Shown here: piece by piece, positions 1 to 8,539 of the stretch
Position numbering within the stretch: the first letter of the stretch is position 1
How the letters are laid out: each line of letters begins with the position of its first letter
DNA from: Novosphingobium sp.
GTDB taxonomy: Bacteria > Pseudomonadota > Alphaproteobacteria > Sphingomonadales > Sphingomonadaceae
Reading direction: 5' to 3'
Length of the DNA: 12,033 bases
Assembly: GCA_030830245.1 (NCBI GenBank)
Contig: JAURNJ010000150.1
Location: forward strand, 1-12,033
The notes under the pieces: generated by a model
What the model was told of the DNA's origin: nothing
Databases searched by the model: none
Seen by the model: only the letters and a program-made list of their open reading frames with translations
Position numbers and translations under genes: made by a program

Positions 1-34
1 AGAAGCCGGGCGAGGCTTTCACCGACGGAAGGAC

Positions 35-1359
35 TCAATCCCCGATGATGCCCATCCACAGCGGCGGCGCGGTCAGGCTGGGAGAGCCTTCGAGCAAGGC
101 AAGCGCCCTGGTTACCGCCGATTCAGGCCCTTCGTGGGTAACCATCGCTACCAGCACTTCGCTGCCTTCCTCATGCCGGCCATGCTGGATCAGGCTTTCT
201 ATCGAGACGCCCGCATCGCGCATTGCGGCGGTAATCTCGGCAAGCACACCGGGACGGTCGGCGACCGAGAACCGAATGTAGGCGCTGCTGACCCGGCCCC
301 CACTTTCAGCCGGGGCCATGGCTTCAAGCCCGGCTACGGGAATCGAAAATGCATGGTCCGCCTCGAAACCGGTATCCATGCCCCGGGCGATGTCGATGAT
401 GTCGGCGACGACCGCGCTCGCCGTCGGTCCGTCGCCCGCGCCCGCGCCCTGGAACAGCAGGCGACCAGCAAAATTGCCTTCAACCACCACCGCGTTGGTT
501 GCCCCATCGACATGAGCAAGCAGGTTGTCGAATGGAACCAGGTGAGCCTGCACCCGCTGGAACAGGCAACCGCGTCCGAGATCGTCAATGCTGGCTTCGG
601 CCATCCCGATCAGCCGGATCACATAACCAAGCGCATCGGCCTGGGCGATATCGGCAGCGAGAATGCGCGATATGCCGCTGGTCTCGACCGAAACGAAATC
701 GATCTTCGATCCGAAAGCGATCGCCGAGAGAATCGAAAGCTTGTGCGCGGCGTCGGTGCCTTCGATGTCGAAAGTGGGATCGGCCTCGGCATATCCCTTG
801 GCCTGCGCTTCGGCGAGCACTTCGGCAAAGTCGCGTCCGGTATCCTCCATGGTCGAGAGGATATAATTGCAGGTGCCATTTAGGATGCCGTAGATGCGCT
901 CCACCTGGTTGGCGGCAACGCCTTCGCGCAGGCCCTTGATCACAGGAATGCCGCCCGCCACTGCCGCCTCGAACCCATGGGCGCGCCGTGCTCCTCGGCC
1001 AGCGCGGCCAGTTCCATGCCATGATGGGCGATCATCGCCTTGTTGGCGGTGACCAGACCCTTGCCATGGCGCAGCGCGTTGCGGGCAAGTGTCAGTGCCG
1101 GTCCATCCGATCCGCCGACCAGTTCGACCACCACGTCGACATCCTCGCGCGCGGCCATCGCGGTCATGTCGTCTTCCCAGACGTATGACGACATGTCGAC
1201 GCCGCGGTCCTTGCTCCGTTCGCGCGCGCTGACGGCGACGATGCGGACCTGCCGCCCGGCGCGGCGCGCGATCAGCGCCGCGTTGGTCTCGATCAGGCGG
1301 ATAACGCCCGTTCCTACGGTGCCGAGTCCGGCAAGCGCTATCCTGAGCGGTTCTGCCAT
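35..1359 (-). pseudogene. hom: homoserine dehydrogenase, frame broken by a 1-base deletion
   Basis: Homoserine dehydrogenase (EC 1.1.1.3) reduces aspartate semialdehyde to homoserine for Thr, Ile and Met synthesis in the cytoplasm. The gene reads in two frames: 1359 to about 973 gives residues 1-129 with the NAD(P)-binding loop GLGTVGTGV (11-19) and TANKAM (K107). From 961 down to 35 come the catalytic and ACT domains. Adding one T at 972-973 restores GFEAAVAGGIPVI, the conserved joint of the family, and a 441-residue protein of normal length. Its catalytic set E192, D198, D203, K207 has the same spacing as yeast Hom6 E208/D214/D219/K223. The C-terminal ACT domain (about 359-433) fits threonine feedback control. 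ATG start with AAGGGA five bases upstream; it begins 23 bases after metK, so the two are probably cotranscribed. Loss of hom would cause auxotrophy, so a sequencing error is at least as likely as a true pseudogene. Family identity is near certain. Confidence 0.93.
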
Positions 1360-1382
1360 TGTAATCCCTTTCGGGAGCGCCC

Positions 1383-2588
1383 TTAACCCAACGCTGCCTT
1401 CAGGTCATCCACAAGGTCGGTCCGTTCCCACGGGAAATGATCGCCTTCGGGCTTGCGGCCGAAATGGCCATAGGCCGCAGTCTTGCGGTAGATCGGCTTG
1501 TTCAGGCCAAGGTGCGTGCGGATCGCGCGCGGCGTGAGGCCGCCCAGCTTCTCGATCCCCATGATCGCCGCCTCGATCCGGTCATCGCCGACCGTGCCTG
1601 TGTCGTGCGTATCGACATAAAGCGAAAGCGGTTCGGATACGCCGATGGCATAGGCGATCTGGATCGTGCAGCGCGTAGCGAGCCCCGCAGCGACCACGTT
1701 CTTGGCGAGGTAGCGCGTGATGTAGGCCGCCGAGCGGTCAACCTTGGTGGGGTCCTTGCCCGAGAAGGCGCCGCCGCCATGCGGAGCCGCACCGCCATAG
1801 GTATCGACGATGATCTTGCGTCCGGTCAGGCCTGCGTCGCCGTCCGGCCCGCCGATCTCGAAGCTGCCGGTCGGATTGATGAAATAGCGCGTCTCGCGCA
1901 GCAGAACCGGCGGGATGACATCGGCGACCACCCGCTTCACATAGGCATGCAGTTCGGCCTCTTTCTCGCCGTCGTCATAGTCTGCCGCGTGCTGGGTGGA
2001 GACGACCACCGCAGTTGCCGCGACTGGCAGACTGCCCTCGTAGCGCAACGTCACCTGGCTCTTGGCGTCGGGTTCGAGGAACGGCGCCGCACCCGAATGA
2101 CGGTCTGCGGCCATGCGCTCCAGGATCTTGTGACTGTAATAAAGGGTTGCCGGCATCAGGTCGGGAGTCTCGTCCGTGGCATAGCCGAACATGATGCCCT
2201 GATCGCCTGCGCCCTCGTCCTTGTTGCCGCTGGAATCGACCCCCTGCGCGATATGGGCGGACTGGCCGTGCAGCCGATTGATGAACTCGAACTTTTCCCA
2301 GTGGAACCCGTCCTGCTCATAGCCGACCTCGCGCACCGTGCGGCGGACGGTATCCTCGATTTCCTGCTGCGCACCGGGCGCCCATGCGCCGTTTTCGTAA
2401 ACGCCCTTGCAGCGTATCTCACCCGCCAGGACCACAAGCTGGGTCGTTGTCAGCGTTTCGCAAGCGACACGAGCTTCCGGATCCTTGGCGAGGAACAGAT
2501 CGACGATGGCGTCGGAAATCTGGTCTGAAACCTTGTCCGGGTGGCCTTCTGAAACACTTTCGGAGGTGAAGAGATAGTCGCTGCGCAT
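1383..2588 (-). CDS. metK: S-adenosylmethionine synthase
   Basis: Methionine adenosyltransferase (EC 2.5.1.6) makes S-adenosylmethionine from methionine and ATP in the cytoplasm, normally as a tetramer. The 401-residue protein is slightly longer than the E. coli enzyme, as is usual in alphaproteobacteria. Visible signatures are GHPDK (15-19) in the ATP/methionine site, GAGDQG (126-131, the first PROSITE-type signature), and the glycine-rich [10 protein letters not shown] loop (271-280, the second signature). The ATG at 2588 puts the family's usual N-terminus ([17 protein letters not shown]) in place. No strong Shine-Dalgarno is seen. A 30-base palindrome lies in the 67-base gap upstream and probably controls it. 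hom follows 23 bases downstream, so the pair links homoserine/methionine supply to SAM synthesis. Intact, and no odd composition noticed. Confidence 0.98.
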   Translation of the reverse strand: MRSDYLFTSESVSEGHPDKVSDQISDAIVDLFLAKDPEARVACETLTTTQLVVLAGEIRCKGVYENGAWAPGAQQEIEDTVRRTVREVGYEQDGFHWEKFEFINRLHGQSAHIAQGVDSSGNKDEGAGDQGIMFGYATDETPDLMPATLYYSHKILERMAADRHSGAAPFLEPDAKSQVTLRYEGSLPVAATAVVVSTQHAADYDDGEKEAELHAYVKRVVADVIPPVLLRETRYFINPTGSFEIGGPDGDAGLTGRKIIVDTYGGAAPHGGGAFSGKDPTKVDRSAAYITRYLAKNVVAAGLATRCTIQIAYAIGVSEPLSLYVDTHDTGTVGDDRIEAAIMGIEKLGGLTPRAIRTHLGLNKPIYRKTAAYGHFGRKPEGDHFPWERTDLVDDLKAALG

Positions 2589-2617
2589 GTTTGGTCCGCT
2601 GTCTCGCTAATTCGGGA

Positions 2618-2647
2618 AAGCGATATAAAGATTTCTTTATGTCGCTT
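2618..2647. promoter_or_regulatory. AT-rich palindrome upstream of metK, putative operator
   Basis: An inverted repeat of two 15-base arms, matching at 13 of 15 positions, with core ATAAAGA-TTCTTTAT flanked by GCG/CGC. It lies 30 to 59 bases before the metK ATG, in otherwise GC-rich sequence, where a promoter is expected. From memory, AT-rich ATAAAG/CTTTAT palindromes precede SAM-cycle genes in alphaproteobacteria and have been attributed to ArsR-family SAH/SAM-sensing regulators (SahR-like). The regulator assignment is inference. An RNA hairpin is also possible, but no T-run follows on the transcribed strand, so a simple lnt terminator is less likely. Confidence 0.6.
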
Positions 2648-2655
2648 GAGTGTCT

Positions 2656-4305
2656 CTAGCCACGGCTGCGCCGCAGTGCAACCGCGCATGCGGCAAGCAG
2701 GGCCACTGCGATCGCCAGCGGCAGCGCGTTGCCATGGCGCGCGAAAGGCGTCGCTGGCTCGGGCGCGGGAATGCGCCCGTCAAGCCGACCTTCGCGGTGG
2801 CGCGGGATGTGCGCGCGCACGATGCCGTCAGCATCGATCACCGCGCTGATGCCGCTGGTCGTGGCGCGCAAGACTGGCAAGCCCTCCTCGATGGCACGCA
2901 GCCGGGCCTGGGCGAGGTGCTGCGGCGGACCCCAGGCGCCGAACCAGCCATCGTTGGAAGGGTTGAACAAGTAGTCAGGCCGGACCCTTGGATCCACGAC
3001 CTCACCCGAAAAGACGATTTCGTAGCAGATCTGCACGCCCGCCCGGCCCCATGGGCCGAGATCGAAGGTGCGCGGACCTGGGCCCGGCCAGAAATCTAGC
3101 GATCCGGCAACCAGTCGACGCAAACCCAGCGGCTCGAGGATGGAGCGCATCGGCAGGTATTCGCCATAAGGCACGAGATGCGCCTTAGCGTAGCTGGCAA
3201 GCAGGTTGCCCTGCGCATCGAGCGTGGTGACCGAATTGCGGGCGGCGACGTCCTCGCCATTCACGATCACGAGGTCGACCGCACCGGTCATGATCAGGTT
3301 GTAGGGTCCGATAACCCGCCCGATCCGCTCACGCGCCAGGCCGGGATCGCCGCCATAGTTCATCACCCTGTAGAGATAGCGGGGGTAACCGTCCCGCAGG
3401 TAGTCGGCGAGGCCCGATTCGGGCCAGAAGACGATCCGCTGGGTGTTCGGGGCGCGCGGTACGCTCTGGCGCGCAAGCCTGAGGAAATTCGTCTCGTAAA
3501 ACCGCGAATCGCCGACCTGGTCCTGCACGATGCCGGGCTGGACAACGGTGAACAGGCGGCCACCCTCACGCTTTTCGAGATAGCTCGCAGGCGCCATCAT
3601 GACCGCTGCAAATACGACCGCGATGGTTACGCCACCAAACCCAAGAGTGGCGCGCTGCCGCGGGTCAGCCACCAGCCAGGTGCGTGCGAGGCGGCGCAGC
3701 AGGGCAGCAATCAGGACAACAAGTCCGGAAAGCCCGTAAGTTCCGGTCCACGGCGCAAGCAGGGCGAGCCCCTGCGCATCGTAGGGGCCTAGCAGCACTG
3801 CGCCCAGCGGGTTCCAGGCAAAGCCTGTAAAGACCCACGCTCGCATCCATTCGGTGACGATCCAGAAACCTGCGAAGGCAAGACCAAGCCATGCCATGCC
3901 GGTTCCTGTCTCTCTGCCAAGGCGGCGAACGAACAACCATGCGGCAAGGCTAGCCAGCGCGGGATAGACAGCGAGGTAGATCGCCAGCAGGACGACTGCG
4001 ATCACGCCAAGCCAGGTCGGCATGTGCGCCTGGTAGGTAAAGGCTGTCGCGATCCAGAAGTTGCCGACCGTGAAGTGGCCGAGGCCCAGGAGCCAGCCCA
4101 ACGAAAAGGCGTGTTTTGCACTATTCGTGCGCGACAGCAGCTCGATGAAAAGCGCAATCGCCAGCAAGGTCAGCGGCCACAGCGCCAATGGCTGAAATCC
4201 GCAAGCCGCCACCGCGCCCAGCATCAGCGCTGCCAGAGCAGCTGAAACGCGCGGCCTCGCCTGTACCGAGCCGATCAGGAAAGGTGGAAGGCGAAGCGCA
4301 GGCAT
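2656..4305 (-). CDS. lnt: apolipoprotein N-acyltransferase
   Basis: Lnt (EC 2.3.1.269) transfers a fatty acyl chain from a phospholipid to the N-terminal cysteine of lipoproteins in the inner membrane, the last step before Lol export to the outer membrane. The 549-residue protein has an N-terminal block of hydrophobic segments (about 18-240), then a periplasmic nitrilase-like domain (about 250-505), then one C-terminal membrane segment (about 527-544). The catalytic triad is visible: E296 in FWPESG, K374 in YAKAHLVPYGEY, C427 in VQICYEI, matching E. coli E267/K335/C387. An ATG start gives the usual short cytoplasmic N-terminus. It begins 30 bases after the DUF4167 stop and ends 67 bases before metK, so it probably belongs to the same leftward transcript. 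Intact. Confidence 0.96.
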   Translation of the reverse strand: MPALRLPPFLIGSVQARPRVSAALAALMLGAVAACGFQPLALWPLTLLAIALFIELLSRTNSAKHAFSLGWLLGLGHFTVGNFWIATAFTYQAHMPTWLGVIAVVLLAIYLAVYPALASLAAWLFVRRLGRETGTGMAWLGLAFAGFWIVTEWMRAWVFTGFAWNPLGAVLLGPYDAQGLALLAPWTGTYGLSGLVVLIAALLRRLARTWLVADPRQRATLGFGGVTIAVVFAAVMMAPASYLEKREGGRLFTVVQPGIVQDQVGDSRFYETNFLRLARQSVPRAPNTQRIVFWPESGLADYLRDGYPRYLYRVMNYGGDPGLARERIGRVIGPYNLIMTGAVDLVIVNGEDVAARNSVTTLDAQGNLLASYAKAHLVPYGEYLPMRSILEPLGLRRLVAGSLDFWPGPGPRTFDLGPWGRAGVQICYEIVFSGEVVDPRVRPDYLFNPSNDGWFGAWGPPQHLAQARLRAIEEGLPVLRATTSGISAVIDADGIVRAHIPRHREGRLDGRIPAPEPATPFARHGNALPLAIAVALLAACAVALRRSRG

Positions 4306-4335
4306 GCGCCGCGCTCAATAAGCGAGCGCGCGGCT

Positions 4336-5082
4336 CTAGCCAACCGCCTCGAGCGATTCGTCGCTGCCATCGGTATCGCGCGGCTTGCGCGTGCGGCGGC
4401 GTGGCTTTGCCGGTGCTTCTTCCTCGACGTCCGCACTGTTCGCGCCAATCGGTGGCGGGAGAACCGAAGCATCCAAGCCCGTATCGCTGCGATTGCCATC
4501 AGCTTCGCCGGATTCATCACGATCCCGAACCTCTTCGCGGGTTTCGCGGCGCGGGCTGCGAGACCTGGGGGCGGAGCGCTGCGGGCGGCTTTCGCGCACA
4601 AAGGGATTGTCGGCGGGCTCATAGCGATCGCCACCATCCTCTTCGCGGCTGTCGCTGCGATCGGTCTCCCCATCCTCACTGCCTCGCGGGCGATCGTCCT
4701 CGCGCGCGTCCTGGCTCTCCGAGCGAGCCTGCTCGTCGTCGCCGGACTCATAGCCGTAGTCGTCGTAGGGGCTGCGCGGATCGTCATAGCGCGGACGATC
4801 GGACCCGTCCTGCGGGCGGTCATCGCGACGAGCGCGCGATTCTTCCTGCCGCAGTCGTTGATCCGCGAGCACCCGGAAATAGTGATCGGCGAACTGGAGG
4901 TAATACTCCTCCTGCACCCGATCGCCATTGAGATGGGCGTCGTGGGCCAGCTTCTTGTACTTGTCGAGCAGCTGCTGCGCATTGCCGCGCGCCCTGCTGT
5001 CGATCCGGTTGAGCTGCTGACCACCTTGCTGACGATTGTTGCCGCGGCCCCGCCGGCGATTATTATTTCGATTGTTATTCAA
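4336..5082 (-). CDS. DUF4167 family protein, N/R-rich N-terminus and disordered charged tail
   Basis: Function unknown; the DUF4167 family is typical of alphaproteobacteria. The start chosen is TTG at 5082 (248 residues), because GAGGA lies seven bases before it and the protein then begins NNNRNNNRRRGRGNNR, as relatives do. A GTG at 5112 would add ten residues and has a poorer site. Residues 1-20 are Asn/Arg repeats; about 25-85 form the conserved helical part, with ARGNAQQLLDKYKKLAHDA and YYLQFADHYFRVL. The rest is Arg/Asp/Ser/Glu-rich, low in complexity and probably disordered, ending in a basic patch (RRRTRKPR). This composition would suit RNA or ribosome binding, but that is inference. 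It follows prmC and precedes lnt on the same strand; placement beside prfA-prmC is common in alphaproteobacteria. Confidence 0.88.
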   Translation of the reverse strand: MNNNRNNNRRRGRGNNRQQGGQQLNRIDSRARGNAQQLLDKYKKLAHDAHLNGDRVQEEYYLQFADHYFRVLADQRLRQEESRARRDDRPQDGSDRPRYDDPRSPYDDYGYESGDDEQARSESQDAREDDRPRGSEDGETDRSDSREEDGGDRYEPADNPFVRESRPQRSAPRSRSPRRETREEVRDRDESGEADGNRSDTGLDASVLPPPIGANSADVEEEAPAKPRRRTRKPRDTDGSDESLEAVG

Positions 5083-5089
5083 GGATATG

Positions 5090-5094
5090 TCCTC
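5090..5094 (-). promoter_or_regulatory. Shine-Dalgarno GAGGA deciding a TTG start for the DUF4167 gene
   Basis: On the minus strand GAGGA ends seven bases before TTG (5082-5080), the best ribosome binding site near this gene. It supports the TTG over the upstream GTG at 5112. A TGA stop of a 56-codon upstream frame (5263 to 5093) overlaps it as TGAGGA, an arrangement that would allow translational coupling if that frame is used. Confidence 0.6.
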
Positions 5095-5313
5095 AAAATT
5101 TGCAGAAGCCACGCGATCCCCGTTCGCGGGTCAACTGTGGGTCGCTCCCCACCATGTGCATCCACGCCCATGGTTCCGACATCTGCCTTCGATCCGAGGC
5201 GAAATCCCCGTCTGATCGCAAATGCTGGAGGCGAAACTGCGCGATGCGAATATCATCCATCATCGCGGATCGCTTGAGACTTAGGCACAGTGGCGAACAA
5301 AGCCAAGCAAATT
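5095..5313 (-). other. leader region between prmC and the DUF4167 gene
   Basis: Noncoding on present evidence. Read on the minus strand it holds a weak 56-codon open frame (ATG 5263, TGA 5095-5093). It also holds two small stem-loops: a 5-bp stem (GTGGG/CCCAC) with a 6-base loop at 5137-5152, and a 4-bp CCCG/CGGG stem with a CGAA loop at 5119-5130. I see no convincing -35/-10 pair and no hairpin plus T-run to end the prmC transcript, so readthrough from prmC is possible. Confidence 0.4.
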
Positions 5314-6153
5314 TTAATGCGGATGCGCCATTTCCACAACCCGCTCGCGGCCTGCGAGATCGCGATGCAAGGTCACCGCCAACCCACGACCGCGCGCCAT
5401 TGCGCTGACAGCATCGGCCTGGCTCGCGCCAATCTCGACAAAGGCGAGGCCGGCTGGGCCAAGCAATACAGGCAGTTGCGGGATCAGCACGCGATAGTCG
5501 TCTAGCCCGTCCGGTCCGGCGTACAGTGCGGCTGGCGGCTCGTGATCGCGCACCGAAGGTTCGAGCTGCGCGCCTTCCTCGACATAGGGTGGGTTGGCTA
5601 GGATCAGGTCGAATGGGCCGCCCAGATCGTCGGCCCAGCCCGGTTGGGCCCAGTCGGCAAGGTTAAAGGCCGACCTTTCGGCCAAGCCCAGCGAGAAGGC
5701 GTTTTCACGCGCGATGCCGAGCGCGGCTTGGGATCGATCGATACCGACTCCGCGCGCCTCGCCAAGCCGCGACAGCACCGCCAGCAGCAACGCGCCCGAT
5801 CCGGTGCCGCAATCGAGCACCCGGCGCGCATCGGGTCTTGCGGCCAGTGCCGCCTCGACCAGCACTTCGCTGTCGGGCCGAGGGATCAGCACGTCGCGAG
5901 TCACTTTGAAAGTCAGGCCAAAGAAATGTTCTTCGCCGAGAATATACCCCATCGGCTCGTGCGCCATGCGGCGAGCGACCAGCGATACAAATATTTCGGG
6001 CGCGGAGTTGTCCATGTGGCGCAGCAGCATGTCCGGGCGGGACACGCCCAGCGCTAGGGCCATCAGGTGTTCCGCATCGGCGCGGGGGGTCGGGCTGGCC
6101 TCGGCAAATTGCTGCGCCGCCGCGCGGATCGCCTGCGCGACCGTGTCAGCCAT
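5314..6153 (-). CDS. prmC: release factor glutamine methyltransferase
   Basis: PrmC/HemK (EC 2.1.1.297) methylates the glutamine of the GGQ motif of RF1 and RF2 using SAM, raising termination efficiency. With the ATG at 6153 the protein has 279 residues, normal for the family; the open frame reaches 6189, but the extra residues do not look family-like. It has an N-terminal helical release-factor-binding part (about 1-75), the segment RPDSEVLVE (92-100), SAM motif I DCGTGSG (114-120), and the substrate-glutamine motif NPPY (187-190). The ATG overlaps the prfA stop by eight bases (ATGGCTGA), and no separate strong ribosome site is seen, so translation is probably coupled to prfA. That puts the enzyme directly behind its substrate. 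Intact. Confidence 0.96.
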   Translation of the reverse strand: MADTVAQAIRAAAQQFAEASPTPRADAEHLMALALGVSRPDMLLRHMDNSAPEIFVSLVARRMAHEPMGYILGEEHFFGLTFKVTRDVLIPRPDSEVLVEAALAARPDARRVLDCGTGSGALLLAVLSRLGEARGVGIDRSQAALGIARENAFSLGLAERSAFNLADWAQPGWADDLGGPFDLILANPPYVEEGAQLEPSVRDHEPPAALYAGPDGLDDYRVLIPQLPVLLGPAGLAFVEIGASQADAVSAMARGRGLAVTLHRDLAGRERVVEMAHPH

Positions 6154-7213
6154 CAAGCGCAGCCAGCCGCTTGGCCTCGTCCTCGGCAATCAGCGCGTCG
6201 ATCACTTCGCCCAGCGCGCTGCCCTCAATTATTTCGGGCAGCTTGTGCAGCGTCAGCCCGATGCGATGATCGGTCACGCGGCCCTGCGGGAAATTGTAGG
6301 TGCGGATGCGCTCGGACCGGTCGCCCGATCCGACCATGGCCTTGCGTGCCTCGGCTTCCTCGCCGTGGGCTTCCTCGCGCATCTTCTCGTACAGGCGAGC
6401 GCGCAGCACCTGCATCGCCTTCGCCTTGTTCTTGTGCTGGCTTCGCTCATCCTGGCAGGTGACGACCAAGCCGCTCGGCAGGTGGGTGATCCGTATCGCG
6501 CTGTCCGTCGTATTGACGTGCTGACCGCCCGCGCCAGAGGAACGGTAGATGTCGATCTTGAGGTCCTTGTCCTCGATCTGCACGTCGACTTCGGTCGGCT
6601 CGGGCAGCACCGCCACGGTTGCCGCCGAGGTGTGGATGCGGCCTCCCGATTCCGTGACCGGCACGCGCTGCACCCGGTGAACGCCGCTTTCGAACTTCAA
6701 TTTGGCGAAGACGCCCGCGCCGGTGACATTGGCGACCACTTCCTTGAAGCCGCCGACATCGCTCGCGCTGGCGGAGATCGGCTCCATCTTCCAGCCCTGC
6801 TCGGCAGCATAGCGTTCGTACATGCGGTAAAGATCGCCCGCGAACAGCGCCGCCTCGTCACCGCCGGTGCCGGCGCGGATTTCGAGCATGGCCGAACTGC
6901 TGTCTGCCACGTCGCGCGGCAGCATTGCGACAGCGAGCGCGTGTTCGGCTTCGGGCAGGGTGGCGCGTAGCTCGAAAAGCTCCTCTTCGGCCATGGCCTT
7001 CATTTCCGGGTCCGAAAGCATCGCTTCAAGATCGGCGATTTCGCGGCGAGCGGCGCTCACCGAAGCGGCAGCTCGGGCGACCGGCTCAAGCTCGGCATAG
7101 TCACGACTGGCTGCGACGAAGTCCTCGCCTTCAAGCGTGCCCGAGGCTAGCCGCGCTTCCAGTTCGGAAAAGCGGTGCGCGATCTGCGCGAGGCGTTCGT
7201 CGGAGAGGGTCAC
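6146..7213 (-). CDS. prfA: peptide chain release factor 1
   Basis: RF1 reads UAA and UAG in the ribosomal A site and triggers peptidyl-tRNA hydrolysis. The 355-residue length is typical. The stop-reading tripeptide, PAT in E. coli RF1, is here PVT (185-187) within [15 protein letters not shown]; this identifies RF1 rather than RF2, which carries SPF. The catalytic GGQ is at 229-231 in [16 protein letters not shown], and its Q231 is the likely PrmC target. The start is GTG at 7213, overlapping the hisS stop as GTGA, so translation should be coupled. Starting there gives the family's normal N-terminus ([17 protein letters not shown]). It lies between hisS and prmC in one overlapping cluster. 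Intact. Confidence 0.97.
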   Translation of the reverse strand: MTLSDERLAQIAHRFSELEARLASGTLEGEDFVAASRDYAELEPVARAAASVSAARREIADLEAMLSDPEMKAMAEEELFELRATLPEAEHALAVAMLPRDVADSSSAMLEIRAGTGGDEAALFAGDLYRMYERYAAEQGWKMEPISASASDVGGFKEVVANVTGAGVFAKLKFESGVHRVQRVPVTESGGRIHTSAATVAVLPEPTEVDVQIEDKDLKIDIYRSSGAGGQHVNTTDSAIRITHLPSGLVVTCQDERSQHKNKAKAMQVLRARLYEKMREEAHGEEAEARKAMVGSGDRSERIRTYNFPQGRVTDHRIGLTLHKLPEIIEGSALGEVIDALIAEDEAKRLAALDG

Positions 7214-8454
7214 CTGCGGAGCTGTCCGAAACTCTCGAAAAGATCGTGAACCTCGGCGTGCTTCGCATAGTCCTTTAGCATTGGCTTTACAGAATGTGTC
7301 GGAATACCGTCGCGGATGTCGAGAGATATGAGGACGGCGGGCTCCGCCTTGCGAGCGCGATCGAAGCGCTTGCGCGGACTGCCATTGCAGAACGCCTCGG
7401 TAATGAAACCAGCTCGACGGTATGCAGCGGCCAATGACTCAGCCTCCATCTCACGCTCGGGATTTTCAGCGGCAATCGCGATTTCCAACCCCGGTTGCAT
7501 ACTGTCGGCAATCAGCATCGCCAGTCGCTCGATTCCGGCCGCCCAGCCGACCGCAGGGGTTGCGGGGCCGCCGAGGCTTTCCATAAGCCCGTCATAGCGC
7601 CCGCCGCCCAGCACCGTGCCTTGCGCGCCCAGACGCTCGGTGACGAACTCGAACGCGGTGTGCCGGTAGTAGTCCAGCCCGCGCACCAGCGCCGGGGCAC
7701 GTTGGTAAGCCACACCCGCCGCGTCCAGCCCCGAGGTCACCTTGCCGAAGAAATCCTGCGCCTCCTGCGACAGGTAATCGTCGATCTTCGGCGCATCGGC
7801 GACGAAAGGCTTGTCGCGCGGATCCTTGGAATCGAGGATGCGCAGCGGATTGCGTTCCAGCCGGTCCTGTGAATCTTCAGAGAGGTTCGCGCGGTGATCG
7901 CGGAAGTATTCGACCAGCGCAGAGCGCCAGGCATCGCGGCTGGCGGCATCGCCCAGCGTGTTGAGCAACAACGTCACACCGTCCGCCACGCCCAGTTCCT
8001 TCAGGATCTGGTCGGCCATGACCAGCAGTTCGACGTCCGCCAGTGGTTCCGCCGCGCCGATGATTTCTGCGTCGATCTGGTGAAACTGGCGGTAGCGGCC
8101 CTTCTGCGGGCGCTCGTAGCGGAACAGAGGCCCGTGCGTCGCAACCTTCAGCGGCGCGTGCTGCTGCCAGCCGTTGGTGAGATAGGCGCGCGCGATCCCG
8201 GCGGTGAATTCCGGGCGCAGGGTCAGCGAATCCCCGCCGCGATCCTCGAACGAATACATCTCCTTGGAGACGACATCGGTCGTCTCGCCCAGCGAGCGGG
8301 AGAACACCTCGGTCTTCTCGAACACGGGCATTTCGATGCGGGTGAAGCGATAGAGCTTCCGCACCTTTTCAAAGGTCGATACGACATGCGCGAAGGCCTC
8401 GGCCTCTGCGCCGAAAATGTCCTGCGTGCCCCGGATCGCTTGCGGTGTCTTCAT
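7210..8454 (-). CDS. hisS: histidyl-tRNA synthetase
   Basis: HisRS (EC 6.1.1.21) charges tRNA-His; it is a class II enzyme and a cytoplasmic homodimer. The start is ATG 8454, giving [15 protein letters not shown] and 414 residues, a normal length. The frame stays open to 8724, but the added 90 residues overlap the M61 gene and are not HisRS-like. Motif 2 is [16 protein letters not shown] (111-126), the histidine-site motif LVRGLDYY is at 257-264, and motif 3 AAGIERL is at 305-311. The C-terminal anticodon-binding domain (from about 323) is recognisable but divergent in its last 40 residues. Motif 2 is of the common bacterial type rather than the altered type described for several alphaproteobacteria. 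It is the first gene of the leftward run, 85 bases from the divergent M61 gene. Confidence 0.96.
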   Translation of the reverse strand: MKTPQAIRGTQDIFGAEAEAFAHVVSTFEKVRKLYRFTRIEMPVFEKTEVFSRSLGETTDVVSKEMYSFEDRGGDSLTLRPEFTAGIARAYLTNGWQQHAPLKVATHGPLFRYERPQKGRYRQFHQIDAEIIGAAEPLADVELLVMADQILKELGVADGVTLLLNTLGDAASRDAWRSALVEYFRDHRANLSEDSQDRLERNPLRILDSKDPRDKPFVADAPKIDDYLSQEAQDFFGKVTSGLDAAGVAYQRAPALVRGLDYYRHTAFEFVTERLGAQGTVLGGGRYDGLMESLGGPATPAVGWAAGIERLAMLIADSMQPGLEIAIAAENPEREMEAESLAAAYRRAGFITEAFCNGSPRKRFDRARKAEPAVLISLDIRDGIPTHSVKPMLKDYAKHAEVHDLFESFGQLRR

Positions 8455-8539
8455 GTCTGGCGCGCTTAGACCGATTGGCGCGAGAGGGAAAGACCGCGAG
8501 GCTTGATGGATTTGCAGGCATCGCCCATGGGTCGTCCCA

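Noticed and set aside
3..18. AAGCC/GGCTT hairpin just after the hom stop as a terminator
   Set aside because: The stem is only 5 bp, and any T-run would lie beyond the left edge of the window.
1437..2528. 363-codon plus-strand open frame opposite metK
   Set aside because: It is fully antisense to metK, whose motifs are all intact; no family is recognisable in the shadow.
2589..2655. SAM riboswitch upstream of metK
   Set aside because: The gap is only 67 bases and is mostly taken up by the palindrome. I could not fit a SAM-II or related fold by eye; an Rfam covariance search would settle it.
5594..6970. 458-codon plus-strand open frame opposite prmC and prfA
   Set aside because: It spans two well-supported genes on the other strand and has low-complexity Ser/Arg/Ala sequence, so it is a shadow frame.
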